Positions 34,991-42,834 of a stretch of DNA of 64,000 nucleotides are shown in pieces (within the stretch, counting starts at the first letter, position 1; the number at the start of each line of letters is the position of its first letter). The notes beneath the pieces were generated by a model. That model did no database searches and was not told the DNA's origin. It saw only the letters and a list, made by a program, of their open reading frames with translations. This DNA is from Streptomyces griseomycini. Lineage in GTDB: Bacteria; Actinomycetota; Actinomycetes; Streptomycetales; Streptomycetaceae. A program made the translations under genes and the position numbers. Where the stretch lies: assembly GCF_014203535.1 (NCBI RefSeq), contig NZ_JACHJI010000009.1, forward strand, positions 1-64,000, written 5' to 3'.

Positions 34991-35947
34991 ATGCGCACTG
35001 CCGTCATCGCCGCCCAGGACCCGCCCGCCACCGGGGGCTCCGGACCCGTCCCTCCAGCGTCGGGGCAGGTGGAGGAGCGTGGACTCGTCTTCGAGGGCTT
35101 CGCGTACCAGTGCCGCATCGTCCACCGGTCCGCGCCGCTGACCGCGCCGCTGGTGCTGCTCGGGGGCTCGTCCCAGAACAGGTACTCGTGGCAGGGCCAC
35201 GAGAAGTACCTGTCCCCGCTCGCCACGCTGGTCACCGTGGACCTCCCCGGCTACGGCACCGCGGACTTCCTGCCCGCCCGGTACGGCATCGACTTCCTCG
35301 CCGCCGCGGTCCGGCACATGCTGGTCGAGCTCGGGATGCCGCGCGTGAACCTCTTCGGCGGCTGCTTCGGGGAGGTCGTCGCGCTGCGTTTCGCGCAGCT
35401 CCACCCCGAGTTCGTCGCCCGCATCGTGTTCTGCGGTGCCGCCAAGCGCTTCCCCGAGCTCTACACCGACGCCGTCCCCCACCTGACGCGCGCGATCGAA
35501 CGCGGCGAGATCGAGGAGGCCGCCGCCGGGCTGGTACGGCTGTTCATGTCGAACCCGGGCGCCGGCCAGGTCCGCCGGCACGCGGCCGTGACCCGCCTGC
35601 TCCACCGGCAGTTCCTGAACCAGACGCCGGACGAGCTGGTGAAGGCGGTCGAGCACAACACGAGGCTGCTGACGCACGGCTGCTACGAGCCCCTGCCCGT
35701 CCCCGCCGTGCCCTCCCTGGTGTTCACCGGGGAGTACGACACCCTGTGCACCCCGCAGATGAACCGGGAACTCGCCGCGACGATGCCCTCGGCGCGGTTC
35801 ACGACCGTCAAGGAGGCGGACCACCTGGTCACCGTGGAACGCCGGGAGGAGTCCTCGGACCTGATCGGCCGGTTCTTCACCGATCGCCCGATCGACGGCC
35901 TGCCGTACTGCAACGCCGTGGAATCCCCGGGACGCGCGGCCGGGTGA
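34991..35947 (+). CDS. Alpha/beta hydrolase with Cys in the nucleophile elbow
   Basis: 318 residues from ATG 34991, which has a GGAG site 6 nt upstream; ATG 34940 is an in-frame alternative. The fold is readable: an oxyanion segment LLGGSSQNRYSW, VDLPGYGTADF, the nucleophile elbow LFGGCFGEVVALRFA, a cap, the acid strand VFTGEYDTLC and the final His in EADHLVTVE. The elbow has Cys where GxSxG proteins have Ser, as in dienelactone hydrolases, so thioester or lactone chemistry or a non-hydrolytic role is possible. It stands alone between a DUF6416-like gene and strong terminators. The substrate is unknown. Confidence 0.85.
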   Translation: MRTAVIAAQDPPATGGSGPVPPASGQVEERGLVFEGFAYQCRIVHRSAPLTAPLVLLGGSSQNRYSWQGHEKYLSPLATLVTVDLPGYGTADFLPARYGIDFLAAAVRHMLVELGMPRVNLFGGCFGEVVALRFAQLHPEFVARIVFCGAAKRFPELYTDAVPHLTRAIERGEIEEAAAGLVRLFMSNPGAGQVRRHAAVTRLLHRQFLNQTPDELVKAVEHNTRLLTHGCYEPLPVPAVPSLVFTGEYDTLCTPQMNRELAATMPSARFTTVKEADHLVTVERREESSDLIGRFFTDRPIDGLPYCNAVESPGRAAG

Positions 35948-35997
35948 CGCCGCTGCCGCCCCGGCCGGGACCTACGGCCTGACGGGCGGCAGCGGCG
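35948..35997 (+). terminator. Inverted repeat at the end of the alpha/beta hydrolase gene
   Basis: A perfect 13-bp inverted repeat (35948-35960 with 35985-35997) starts right after the stop codon, with a 24-nt loop that contains a smaller GGCC-rich stem. It has no T-tract, which is common for Streptomyces terminators. Confidence 0.55.
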
Positions 35998-36172
35998 GGC
36001 GCCGAGGGGCCGCCCGGACGTCGTGCGCGTGGTTGCCGCCGGTGGTGAGCCGGCGGCTTTCCTGTGCGCTCCGGACTCCGCGGCGCCGACGGCGACAGCG
36101 GCACCGGCGGCGTGTCCGCGGCACCGGTTCCCCCGGCACGACTTCCACCGCGCATCCGGGGCGTTGCCGCGC
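35998..36172. other. Gene-free part of the convergent gap
   Basis: Within the 364-bp gap between the hydrolase and the first small secreted gene, this stretch shows no gene and no coding bias. It is flanked by two inverted repeats that probably insulate the convergent transcripts. Confidence 0.5.
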
Positions 36173-36218
36173 AACGGCAGATGGCCGGACCCGTGGACGG
36201 GTCCGGCCATCTGCCGTT
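36173..36218. terminator. Long perfect hairpin, bidirectional terminator
   Basis: A 22-bp perfect inverted repeat with only GG at its centre (AACGGCAGATGGCCGGACCC and its complement). It lies between a plus-strand and a minus-strand gene that converge, so it probably ends transcription from both sides. The length and perfection are unusual. Confidence 0.8.
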
Positions 36219-36311
36219 CGGGCAGCCGCTGCTCACAGTGCTGCGGTGGGGGCCATGCGCAGCTCAGCGGGATCGGGGCTGCTGCGAGCGGGCGTTCTCG
36301 CCCGGGTCGCG

Positions 36312-36563
36312 TCAGGGGTGGTGGATGGAGCAGTCCACGGTGTTGGTGCCCCTGACGGCACAGCCCTCGCGCTCGACCACGACGTGGACCTTCTTGCCGT
36401 CCTCGGTGGTGTAGCGGTATTCACGCTTCTGCCCGCAGTGGTTGTCACTGGCCTGCTCGTCGCAGGTGGGGATGTTCTCGTGGGCCTGGGCGTTGCCGAG
36501 CCCCATCAGAACGGAGCCTCCCAGGAGGCCCGCCACCACTGCGATCTTCTTCAAGTTCTGCAT
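36312..36563 (-). CDS. Small secreted protein with four cysteines
   Basis: 83 residues. The signal peptide is about 1-27 (MQNLKKIAVVAGLLGGSVLM then NAQA-H). The mature part of about 56 residues has four Cys (PTCDEQ, NHCGQK, EGCAVRG, VDCSIHH), suggesting two disulfides, a basic middle, and a C-terminal TVDCS motif. The same TVDCS ending occurs in the next small gene upstream. I do not recognise a family. It lies downstream of that gene, separated by a strong terminator, so it is probably transcribed separately. Confidence 0.75.
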   Translation of the reverse strand: MQNLKKIAVVAGLLGGSVLMGLGNAQAHENIPTCDEQASDNHCGQKREYRYTTEDGKKVHVVVEREGCAVRGTNTVDCSIHHP

Positions 36564-36689
36564 CCGCTTTTGTCCTTTTTGCGGTAGTTCCCCCCAGGCG
36601 CTTGCATCTCGAACCGTGCAGCCACTGCGCGTCCGTGCCCCCGGAAGAAGTGGTGCGAGATCAGCGCTCGGGTTCGCGAGAGGGTCCAG

Positions 36690-36725
36690 GGACAGGTCCC
36701 GGGGCTCGCGCCCCGGGACCTGTCC
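36690..36725 (-). terminator. Terminator of the 36744-37031 small-protein gene
   Basis: A perfect 15-bp stem (GGACAGGTCCCGGGG and complement) with a 6-nt loop starts 18 bp after the stop codon of the minus-strand gene. There is no T-tract, but its strength and position fit a terminator. Confidence 0.8.
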
Positions 36726-36743
36726 TCAGTCGTCTACCCGACT

Positions 36744-37031
36744 TCAGCCGGTGAAGCCGCGGGTCGAGCAGTCAACCGTGTGACCCTGGTCCAGGTCCTG
36801 GCTGCCGTTCTCGTCCTCGTCGCCGAAGGTGAGGATGCCCTCACCCAGAACGCCGTTGAGGATGCCGACGTTGCTGAGGACGCTGATCGAGTCGCCGTTG
36901 ACGGTGCAGCCGCCACCCGAGACCTTGAACTCGTTGTCCGGGCCCTCGCCGGCGACCGCGGTACCGGCACCGAGGGCGCCCATGCTGCCGAGCATGGCAA
37001 CCACGACAGCAGCCTTCTGGATCTTGCGCAT
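36744..37031 (-). CDS. Small secreted protein with TVDCS C-terminus
   Basis: 95 residues. The signal peptide is about 1-27 (MRKIQKAAVVVAMLGSMGAL then TAVA-G). The mature part carries two Cys, one in GGGCTVNGDS and one in HTVDCSTRGF, with an acidic stretch (GDEDENGSQDLDQ) between. The middle, SISVLSNVGILNGVLGEGI, is Gly/Val-rich and chaplin- or rodlin-like in flavour but not a chaplin. The start at 37031 follows GAGAGG. It shares its ending with the next small gene, suggesting distant paralogy. A surface role in aerial growth is only a guess. Confidence 0.75.
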   Translation of the reverse strand: MRKIQKAAVVVAMLGSMGALGAGTAVAGEGPDNEFKVSGGGCTVNGDSISVLSNVGILNGVLGEGILTFGDEDENGSQDLDQGHTVDCSTRGFTG

Positions 37032-37235
37032 TACCTCTCCGTTCTTGCAATCGACACGACCCGTGATGGGTCGGTCACTGACAGTCGCCAACTCTAGGCG
37101 ACGATCGCCGCTTTCGTCGGGTCGAAACACCCAACTGCGTAAATTTCTTGAGAATCCGCACGTCACGTACGGGAGGGCATGAACCGGATGGCCCAATGCC
37201 GGGGTCCGGGCTCCCCGCCGCGCACCCAACACCCC

Positions 37236-38102
37236 TCACGCGTACCGGTAGATCCGGCCGACGTCCTCCAGTTCGGCCGGCGTCACGTCCCACGGCGGCA
37301 ACCGCTCCCGGCGCGCCACGATCCGGCCGTGCTGCGCGTCGCCGGAGCCCGGCGCGGTGGCGGGCAGGTAGCGGGCCCCGCGGTGCCGGCGCTGCCAGCG
37401 GTGCCACTGCAGGTCGACGAAGGCGTGGTGCAGCCAGAAGACGGGGTCGTTGACGGAGGCGGCGGAGAGCATGACCCCGCCGACCCAGCGGTGCACCCGG
37501 TTGTGGTTGCGCCACGAGGCGCTGCCCCGGCCGGTGCCCCAGCCCTCCAGCCGGTTGCGGAAGCCCCGCGTGACCGTCGAGTCCCAGGGCGCCACGTCGT
37601 AGGCGGATTCCTTCAGCGCCCACTCCAGGTCGCTCTTGGCGGGCAGGTCGATCGGGGCTCTCCTGCGGCCGAGGTCCCGGGTGAGGAACTCCCCTTCGGT
37701 GACGCCCACCTTGAGGGTCCAGTTGCCCTCCCGGTAGGCGAACGGGCCGGTCATCACCTGGTGGTCGGAGCGGCGCCCGTTGCCGCCGAGGAGGTCCGCC
37801 GTCCACGGGGCGGAGGTGGCCTTGCGGTCGCGGGTCCAGTCCCAGTACGGGAGGGTCACCGAGTCGTCCACCCGGCGCAGGGCCTCCTCCAGGTCGAGCA
37901 GGAACCGGCGGTGCCAGGGCAGGAAGGAGGGCGCCATGTGCGCGGTGCGCAGTCCGCGCTCGCCGTCGGAGGCGTAGTACGCGACGTGCATCCGCACGAA
38001 CTCGTCGTACTCGCCCCGCCGTTTGACCTCCAGCAGCGCGTTGACGAACCGGCGCTTCTCGCCCGCCGTGAGGGTCCCGGCGTCCTTACGCACGTACGCC
38101 AT
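37236..38102 (-). CDS. melC2: Tyrosinase
   Basis: 288 residues, slightly longer than the usual 273. The CuA ligands are His39, His55 and His64 (VRMHVAYYAS, RTAHMAPSFLPWHRRFL). The CuB ligands are His200, His204 and His226 (WRNHNRVHRWVGG, NDPVFWLHHAFVD). All six are present, so a functional type-3 copper centre is expected, oxidising monophenols and diphenols to quinones for melanin. It has no signal peptide of its own; in Streptomyces it is exported by the Tat route bound to MelC1. Its ATG lies 17 bp inside melC1, so it is the second gene of a coupled melC operon. Confidence 0.96.
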   Translation of the reverse strand: MAYVRKDAGTLTAGEKRRFVNALLEVKRRGEYDEFVRMHVAYYASDGERGLRTAHMAPSFLPWHRRFLLDLEEALRRVDDSVTLPYWDWTRDRKATSAPWTADLLGGNGRRSDHQVMTGPFAYREGNWTLKVGVTEGEFLTRDLGRRRAPIDLPAKSDLEWALKESAYDVAPWDSTVTRGFRNRLEGWGTGRGSASWRNHNRVHRWVGGVMLSAASVNDPVFWLHHAFVDLQWHRWQRRHRGARYLPATAPGSGDAQHGRIVARRERLPPWDVTPAELEDVGRIYRYA

Positions 38103-38649
38103 GCCGGCCCCCCTCGTGCGGGTGTGCCGCGTCGTCCGCCGGGTCCGGGGCGCGCAGCCGCTGGCCGGGAGGGAGGGCGTCGACGGCCGCGCGGGCGGCC
38201 TCGAGCGGCGTCGGGTACGAGCAGTAGTGGTCGACCGTGCTCAGCCAGCTGCCGTCGGCACGGCGCATCAGGTGGAGGGGGCGGCCGTCGACGGTGACGT
38301 GCCACCGGCCGGCCTCGCCCGCGCCCCGCGCGGGGATCCACACGCCCTGGATGCGGCAGCCGCGGTAGGTCCGGTCGAAGGGGACCCGGTCGGAGGACGC
38401 CCACTCGGCGGACGCCCGGTCGGCGGCGGTGCCGTCCGGGACGCCGCCTCCGCGGCCGGACCGGGGGTGCGGGGCCCGGAAGGCGGTGAGCAGCGGGGCC
38501 AGGGCGGCGGTGAGGGCGCAGGCGCGCAGACCGCGCGTCACCTCCCGCCGGGTTCTGCCCTCCGGGCCGGGTCCCGCCGGGCCGGGCCGCGCCGGGCCCG
38601 GTGCTCCGTCCTCGGCACCCACCGGTGCCCCGCCGATGCTGATGACCAT
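38086..38649 (-). CDS. melC1: Tyrosinase copper chaperone/secretion cofactor
   Basis: 187 residues. A Pro/Gly-rich N-terminus leads to twin arginines (RTRREVTRGL, about 32-41) and a hydrophobic stretch (about 42-56), a Tat-type signal with an unusually long n-region. The MelC1 core follows: DRTYRGCRIQGVWIP, DGRPLHLMRRADGSWLSTVDHY and PLEAARAAVDALPP. The His, Met and Tyr residues used to deliver copper and plug the tyrosinase active site are kept. The C-terminal tail adds HPHEGGRHG. A GAGGGAG site precedes the ATG at 38649. Confidence 0.93.
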   Translation of the reverse strand: MVISIGGAPVGAEDGAPGPARPGPAGPGPEGRTRREVTRGLRACALTAALAPLLTAFRAPHPRSGRGGGVPDGTAADRASAEWASSDRVPFDRTYRGCRIQGVWIPARGAGEAGRWHVTVDGRPLHLMRRADGSWLSTVDHYCSYPTPLEAARAAVDALPPGQRLRAPDPADDAAHPHEGGRHGVRA

Positions 38650-38772
38650 GATCCAACTCCCTCGTCCGTACGGTTGTCCGTAGCGGTAACCGTCGGTCGC
38701 CTCGCGCGGTCACCGCCGCGCGGCCGGGAGCGGGGGGACGTCCACACAAAAGGACGCCTCTCCCACACGAAG

Positions 38773-38809
38773 AGACGGCCCCCGGGCTCCGTCGAGCCGG
38801 GGGCCGTCT
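38773..38809 (-). terminator. Terminator of the 38827-39105 gene
   Basis: A 16-bp GC-rich stem with one bulged G (AGACGGCCCCCGG...CCGGGGGCCGTCT) and a 4-nt loop CGTC lies 17 bp beyond the stop of the minus-strand gene and upstream of melC1, insulating the mel operon. Confidence 0.8.
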
Positions 38810-38826
38810 GTCCGCGGGGCGTGGTC

Positions 38827-39105
38827 TCAGCCCTGGCGCGTCAGGGTCTGGCGCCCCGACTCGTCGCCGCGCAGTGCGACGGCCGTGTCCTTCACCGTGT
38901 TGAACAACGAGTTCTTGCTCTCGGTGTTGAACACGTCCGTCGGCTCCTGCAGCGGCGTGTCGAGGACCGTCACGTTCCTGAGCGGGATCACTCGGTCCTC
39001 GGTGACGGGCAGGGGCTCGGCGGCACTGTGGGCGAAGGCGGGGGTGGCGGCTCCGGCGGCGATCAACGACCCGGCGAGGACGGCGGCGGCCTTCAGGGAC
39101 TTCAT
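38827..39105 (-). CDS. Small secreted protein
   Basis: 92 residues. The signal peptide is about 1-25 (MKSLKAAAVLAGSLIAAGAA then AFA-H). The mature part of about 67 residues has no Cys and contains PLPVTEDRVIPLRNVTVLDTPL followed by FNTESKNSLFNTVKDTAVAL, a polar segment ending in a helix. I do not recognise a family. The start follows AAAGGAA. It is a single-gene unit closed by a clear terminator. It could be an envelope protein, but nothing shows its role. Confidence 0.7.
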   Translation of the reverse strand: MKSLKAAAVLAGSLIAAGAATPAFAHSAAEPLPVTEDRVIPLRNVTVLDTPLQEPTDVFNTESKNSLFNTVKDTAVALRGDESGRQTLTRQG

Positions 39106-39301
39106 CGTGTTCCTTTCTTCGACGACTCTTCGGCAACACGGGTCGCCGGAGGGGGATCTGTCGCCGTGCCCAACGATCCGTGACCGGGACGGAAACCGGG
39201 TCGCCGGAGATTGACGAGTCCTCATATGAGAACGGGAAAGGCGGTCGCGTCCGGGCCCGGGGAAGGCCGCCGCGGGAGTGCGGTGCGCGTGCGCGCGGTG
39301 C

Positions 39302-40042
39302 TCACGGGGCCGGCAGCAGCAGCGGCGGGAGCGCGGGGAGCGTGACGGCGGGGAGCAGCGGCACCTGCGTCACCGGCGTCGCGCCGGCCGGCGCGGGCAG
39401 GATCGACACCTGCGGGTCGGCGGTGCCGGTCAGCGCGTCGACGAGCTCCTGCACCTCGGCCAGCAGGTCGTCGACCGACGCGGGCACCCGGGCGACGACC
39501 TCCTCGTCGTCGGAGACCATCAGCTCCAGGAGGCTGTCGACGACCTCGCGCACGGCGTCCAGCAGGTCGCTCGTGAGTTCGTTCTCGTCGTCGGTGAGCA
39601 GCGCGTCCTCCGCCGGGTCCGACACGTCCGGCGTCGTGACCGTGGCCGTGGCCGCCGGGTCCGGGTCGCTCGGCGCGGCCGTGCCCGCCGGAGCCGTCAC
39701 CGTGGGTGTGGCCGTGGCCGTGGCCGTGGGCGCGGTCGCCTGGGCCTTCGCGGCCGCCGCCTCCAGGGCGTCCTCGGCGGCCTCGCCCAGTCTCCGGGCC
39801 TCGGCGGGGGGCAGGTGACCGCCGTCCGCCCCGAGCACGGCCTCCAGCAGGTCGACGACCGGGGCGAGTTCACCCTCGTGCGCGTCGAGGTTCCTGACCT
39901 GCACGAGCAGCGCGTCGGACGATGCCGCGGGGGTGCGTTCGCGGGCCGGTTCGGCCGCCGTGGCGGCGGGGCCGGTGATCCCGATCAGGAGGGCGGCGCA
40001 GCACGCGCCGAGTGCGATGCGCCGTGCGGGCAGAGCACGCAT
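39302..40042 (-). CDS. Secreted Ala/Thr/Pro-rich helical protein
   Basis: 246 residues. The signal peptide is about 1-30 (RRIALGACCAALLIGITG then ATA-A). The mature part has a helical domain (about 40-95), a low-complexity linker of Thr, Ala and Pro repeats (TATATATPTVTAPAGTAA), a second acidic helical domain (SDLLDAVREVVDSLLELMV and VDDLLAEVQELVDAL) and a proline/leucine-rich end (VTLPALPPLLLPAP). No Cys and no sortase motif. Family not recognised. The start at 40042 has a GAAAGGAA site. Confidence 0.7.
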   Translation of the reverse strand: MRALPARRIALGACCAALLIGITGPAATAAEPARERTPAASSDALLVQVRNLDAHEGELAPVVDLLEAVLGADGGHLPPAEARRLGEAAEDALEAAAAKAQATAPTATATATPTVTAPAGTAAPSDPDPAATATVTTPDVSDPAEDALLTDDENELTSDLLDAVREVVDSLLELMVSDDEEVVARVPASVDDLLAEVQELVDALTGTADPQVSILPAPAGATPVTQVPLLPAVTLPALPPLLLPAP

Positions 40043-40426
40043 GGGGGTTCCTTTCGGTGAACGTCGGATCTCCTGCCCACCGTGGGAGCGCCCGTGGCTC
40101 CCCGCAACCGACCGTGCGCCGTTCGCGGCCCGCCGTTCACCCTGTTGCCCCTCCTGCCCGTCCTGCCCGTCGGGGCCTCGCCCCGGGCCGGCGGCGGCCC
40201 GGTCCCGCTCCACGGTGCGGCGGCGGCCCGGTGGGGCACGGCGGCGGCACGACAGGGGGCCGACTTCACGCTTTCAACACACATGCCCCCAATCACTGAA
40301 TTTCGGTGAATTTGTCCGTTTGATGACTAGAGTTGCGAATCGCCCACGCACTTCTCCGGGCGGACGCAGCGCACTCGTCCCGCTGCCTGCCACCGCCACC
40401 ACCTGTTCCGAAAGGCTCCGACGGTC
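40043..40426. other. Divergent promoter region of the polysaccharide locus
   Basis: 384 bp between two divergent genes for secreted proteins. Most is GC-rich. 40263-40345 is AT-rich and contains a possible -10 (TAGAGT, 40328-40333) for the plus-strand gene, without a convincing -35. No gene is present. The first polysaccharide gene has an AAAGG site 10 nt before its ATG. Confidence 0.5.
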
Positions 40427-41527
40427 ATGCGCCAATCCCTGGGTCAGCTGCTTCGCCATGCGACGGTGGGCGTCCTCACCCTCGCCGCGGTGTGGGCGCC
40501 CTGCGGCTCCCCGGCCGCCGCGCCGGCCGCGTCGGCCGCGCCCGCACCCGAGGCCACCGACCTCGCGTTCGACCAGCGGTACCGCGCACTCCAGCACGGC
40601 GGCATCGTGCGCGCCGCCAACACCTCCGTCACCTGCCGTGCGCAGGCGTCGTCGTGCCGGGGCGCGCAGACGGGCGGCCACGGGGTGAACGGCGACTTCG
40701 ACATGTTCTACGTCGACGTCGACAGCGACCCGAACACCTACAACTCCTCCCGCGCGGAGGTCCGTCTGCCCGCCGGCTCCCGGGTGACGTACGCCCGTCT
40801 GTACTGGGGCGGCAACCTGCTCGCCGGTGAGCAGAAGCCGTGGCAGGACAACGGGCGGGTGCTGATCGCCGAACCCGGCGGGGAGTACAAGGAGCTCCTC
40901 GCGGACACGGTCGTCGGGCACCGCGTCGCGGACGGCGCGGACGCCTTCCAGGCCTCGGCGGACGTGACCGCACTGGTGCGGGACAGCGGGCCGGGCCTGT
41001 ACACGGTGGCGCAGGTCAACGTGGCCATGGGCCGGTCGGCCGCCGGGTCGTGGGGCGGCTGGACGCTGGTGGTGGCGTACGAGAACCCGGCGGAACCGCT
41101 GCGGCACCTCGCGCTCTGGGACGGCTTCGCACCGCTGATGGCCCGCGGGGAGACCCGCGTCCCGCTGCGCGACCTGCCCTTCCCCGCGGGCGCGGGGGGC
41201 CGGGTGGGCCTGGTGGCGTACAACGGCGACCGCGGCACCCCCGGCGACTCGCTCGTCCTGACCACCGGCGGGCCCGCGTCCGTGTCCACCGCGCTCGCCG
41301 ACCGCGCCAACCCCGGCGACGACGTCCTGAACTCCACCGTCAGCGACCCCGGGACGGCTCCGGCGCGGGTACCGGCGTACGCCAACACCCTCGGCTACGA
41401 CTCCGACGTGTTCGACCTCGCGGGTGCCCTGCCGCACTCCGGTGACGAGGCGACCTTCCGGCTGGCGTCCCAGCGGGACGCGGCGTGGGCCGGCGTGCTC
41501 TTCGCCGCCGTCGACGCCCGGCGGTGA
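40427..41527 (+). CDS. Secreted DUF3344-like protein heading the polysaccharide locus
   Basis: 366 residues. The signal peptide is about 1-40. The rest is a beta-rich exported domain with NGDFDMFYVDVDSD, VTYARLYWGGN, GGWTLVVAYENP, LALWDGF and VFDLAGALPHSGDEATFRL, in the style of DUF3344 proteins, which are found on bacterial surfaces. No sortase motif or TM anchor is seen at the C-terminus (FAAVDARR). The stop overlaps the next gene's GTG (GTGA), so it is translationally coupled to a glycosyltransferase and likely acts at the surface on, or with, the polymer. Confidence 0.75.
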   Translation: MRQSLGQLLRHATVGVLTLAAVWAPCGSPAAAPAASAAPAPEATDLAFDQRYRALQHGGIVRAANTSVTCRAQASSCRGAQTGGHGVNGDFDMFYVDVDSDPNTYNSSRAEVRLPAGSRVTYARLYWGGNLLAGEQKPWQDNGRVLIAEPGGEYKELLADTVVGHRVADGADAFQASADVTALVRDSGPGLYTVAQVNVAMGRSAAGSWGGWTLVVAYENPAEPLRHLALWDGFAPLMARGETRVPLRDLPFPAGAGGRVGLVAYNGDRGTPGDSLVLTTGGPASVSTALADRANPGDDVLNSTVSDPGTAPARVPAYANTLGYDSDVFDLAGALPHSGDEATFRLASQRDAAWAGVLFAAVDARR

Positions 41528-42834
41528 ACGCGCCGCAGCCCGCCCCGAACGCCACCGCGGGCTTCGGGAGCTTCGGGAGCGAGGAGACCGTGCCCCCGTA
41601 CCCGTCACCGGCCGGCCGCCGGCCGCGGATCCTGCACCTCACCCAGCCGGTGGACGGCGGGGTCGCGCGGGTCGTGACCGACCTGGTCCGGGCCCAGCTG
41701 GCGGACGGCCTGGACGTCACCGCGGCCTGCCCCGAGAGCCCGCTCGGCGACCGGCTGCGGGCGCTCGGCGCGCACGTGCGGCACTGGCGGGCGACGCGGT
41801 CGCCGGGCGCGTCGCTGGTACGGGAGGTACGGCACCTCACCCGGCTGATCGACGAGGTGCGCCCCGATCTGGTGCACGCGCACAGCGCGAAGGCCGGGCT
41901 CGCCGGACGGCTCGCGGTGCGCGGGCGGATCCCGACCGTCTTCCAGCCGCACGCCTGGTCGTTCGAGGCGGTCGGCGGGGGCGCCGCGGCCCTGGCGCTG
42001 CGGTGGGAGCGGTGGGGGGCGCGGTGGGCCGGACGGGTGGTGTGCGTGAGCGAGGCGGAGCGCGCGACGGGCGTGCACGCCGGGATCACCGGCCGGTGGG
42101 CCGTCGTCCCCAACGGCATCGATCCCGAGTGCTTCCGCCCGGCCCCCGCCGACACCGTACGGGCCGGGCTCGCGCCGCTCGCCGGCCTCCCGCCGCGGGC
42201 GCCGCTCGCCGTGTGCGTGGGCCGGTTGTGCCGGCAGAAGGGGCAGGACGTGCTGCTGCACGCCTGGAACGCCGTCGTGCGCCGGGTGCCCGACGCCCGC
42301 CTCGTCCTGGTCGGCGACGGACCGGACCGGGACCGGCTGCGCGCGCACGCCCCCGCGTCCGTGCTGTTCGCGGGAGCCGTCCGCGACACCGCCCCCTGGT
42401 ACCAGGCCGCCGACCTCGTCGTCCTGCCGTCCCGCTGGGAGGGCATGGCGCTGGCCCCGCTGGAGGCGATGGCCTGCGGGCGGCCCGTGGTCGTCACGGA
42501 CGTCGACGGGGCCCGCGAGAGCCTGCCGCCCTCCTTCACCACCCGCTGCCTGGTCCCGCCGGAGGACCCCGGGGCGCTGGCCGGTGCCGTCGGCGCGCTG
42601 CTGCTCGACCCGCCGCTGCGCGCGTCGCTCGGCGACCGGGGCCGCCGGCACGTGCTGTCCCTCCACGACGTGCGGCACACCGCCAGGGCGGTCGCGGCCG
42701 TCTACCGCGACCTGCTCGGCGCCCGGCCCGCCCCCGCACGGACGCGACCGTCCCGGGCGGCCTGGCGCGCCGGGGCCCACCGGACGACACAGCGCGTCGA
42801 GCCATCCGAGCACAGGGAGTCCATCCACTCGTGA
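41524..42834 (+). CDS. GT4-type glycosyltransferase
   Basis: 436 residues, GT-B fold. The acceptor-side domain has LHLTQPVDGGVARVVTDLV and DLVHAHSAKAGLAG. The donor side has VPNGIDPECF, AVCVGRLCRQKGQDVLL, LVLVGDGPDRDRL and the E-x7-E signature in PSRWEGMALAPLEAMACG. This family transfers hexoses from nucleotide sugars onto lipid-linked oligosaccharides. The GTG at 41524 overlaps the previous stop; the longer frame from 41485 adds an Arg-rich stretch with no match. The C-terminal 30 residues are basic. Coupled to the initiating transferase by a second GTGA overlap. Confidence 0.9.
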   Translation: MNAPQPAPNATAGFGSFGSEETVPPYPSPAGRRPRILHLTQPVDGGVARVVTDLVRAQLADGLDVTAACPESPLGDRLRALGAHVRHWRATRSPGASLVREVRHLTRLIDEVRPDLVHAHSAKAGLAGRLAVRGRIPTVFQPHAWSFEAVGGGAAALALRWERWGARWAGRVVCVSEAERATGVHAGITGRWAVVPNGIDPECFRPAPADTVRAGLAPLAGLPPRAPLAVCVGRLCRQKGQDVLLHAWNAVVRRVPDARLVLVGDGPDRDRLRAHAPASVLFAGAVRDTAPWYQAADLVVLPSRWEGMALAPLEAMACGRPVVVTDVDGARESLPPSFTTRCLVPPEDPGALAGAVGALLLDPPLRASLGDRGRRHVLSLHDVRHTARAVAAVYRDLLGARPAPARTRPSRAAWRAGAHRTTQRVEPSEHRESIHS

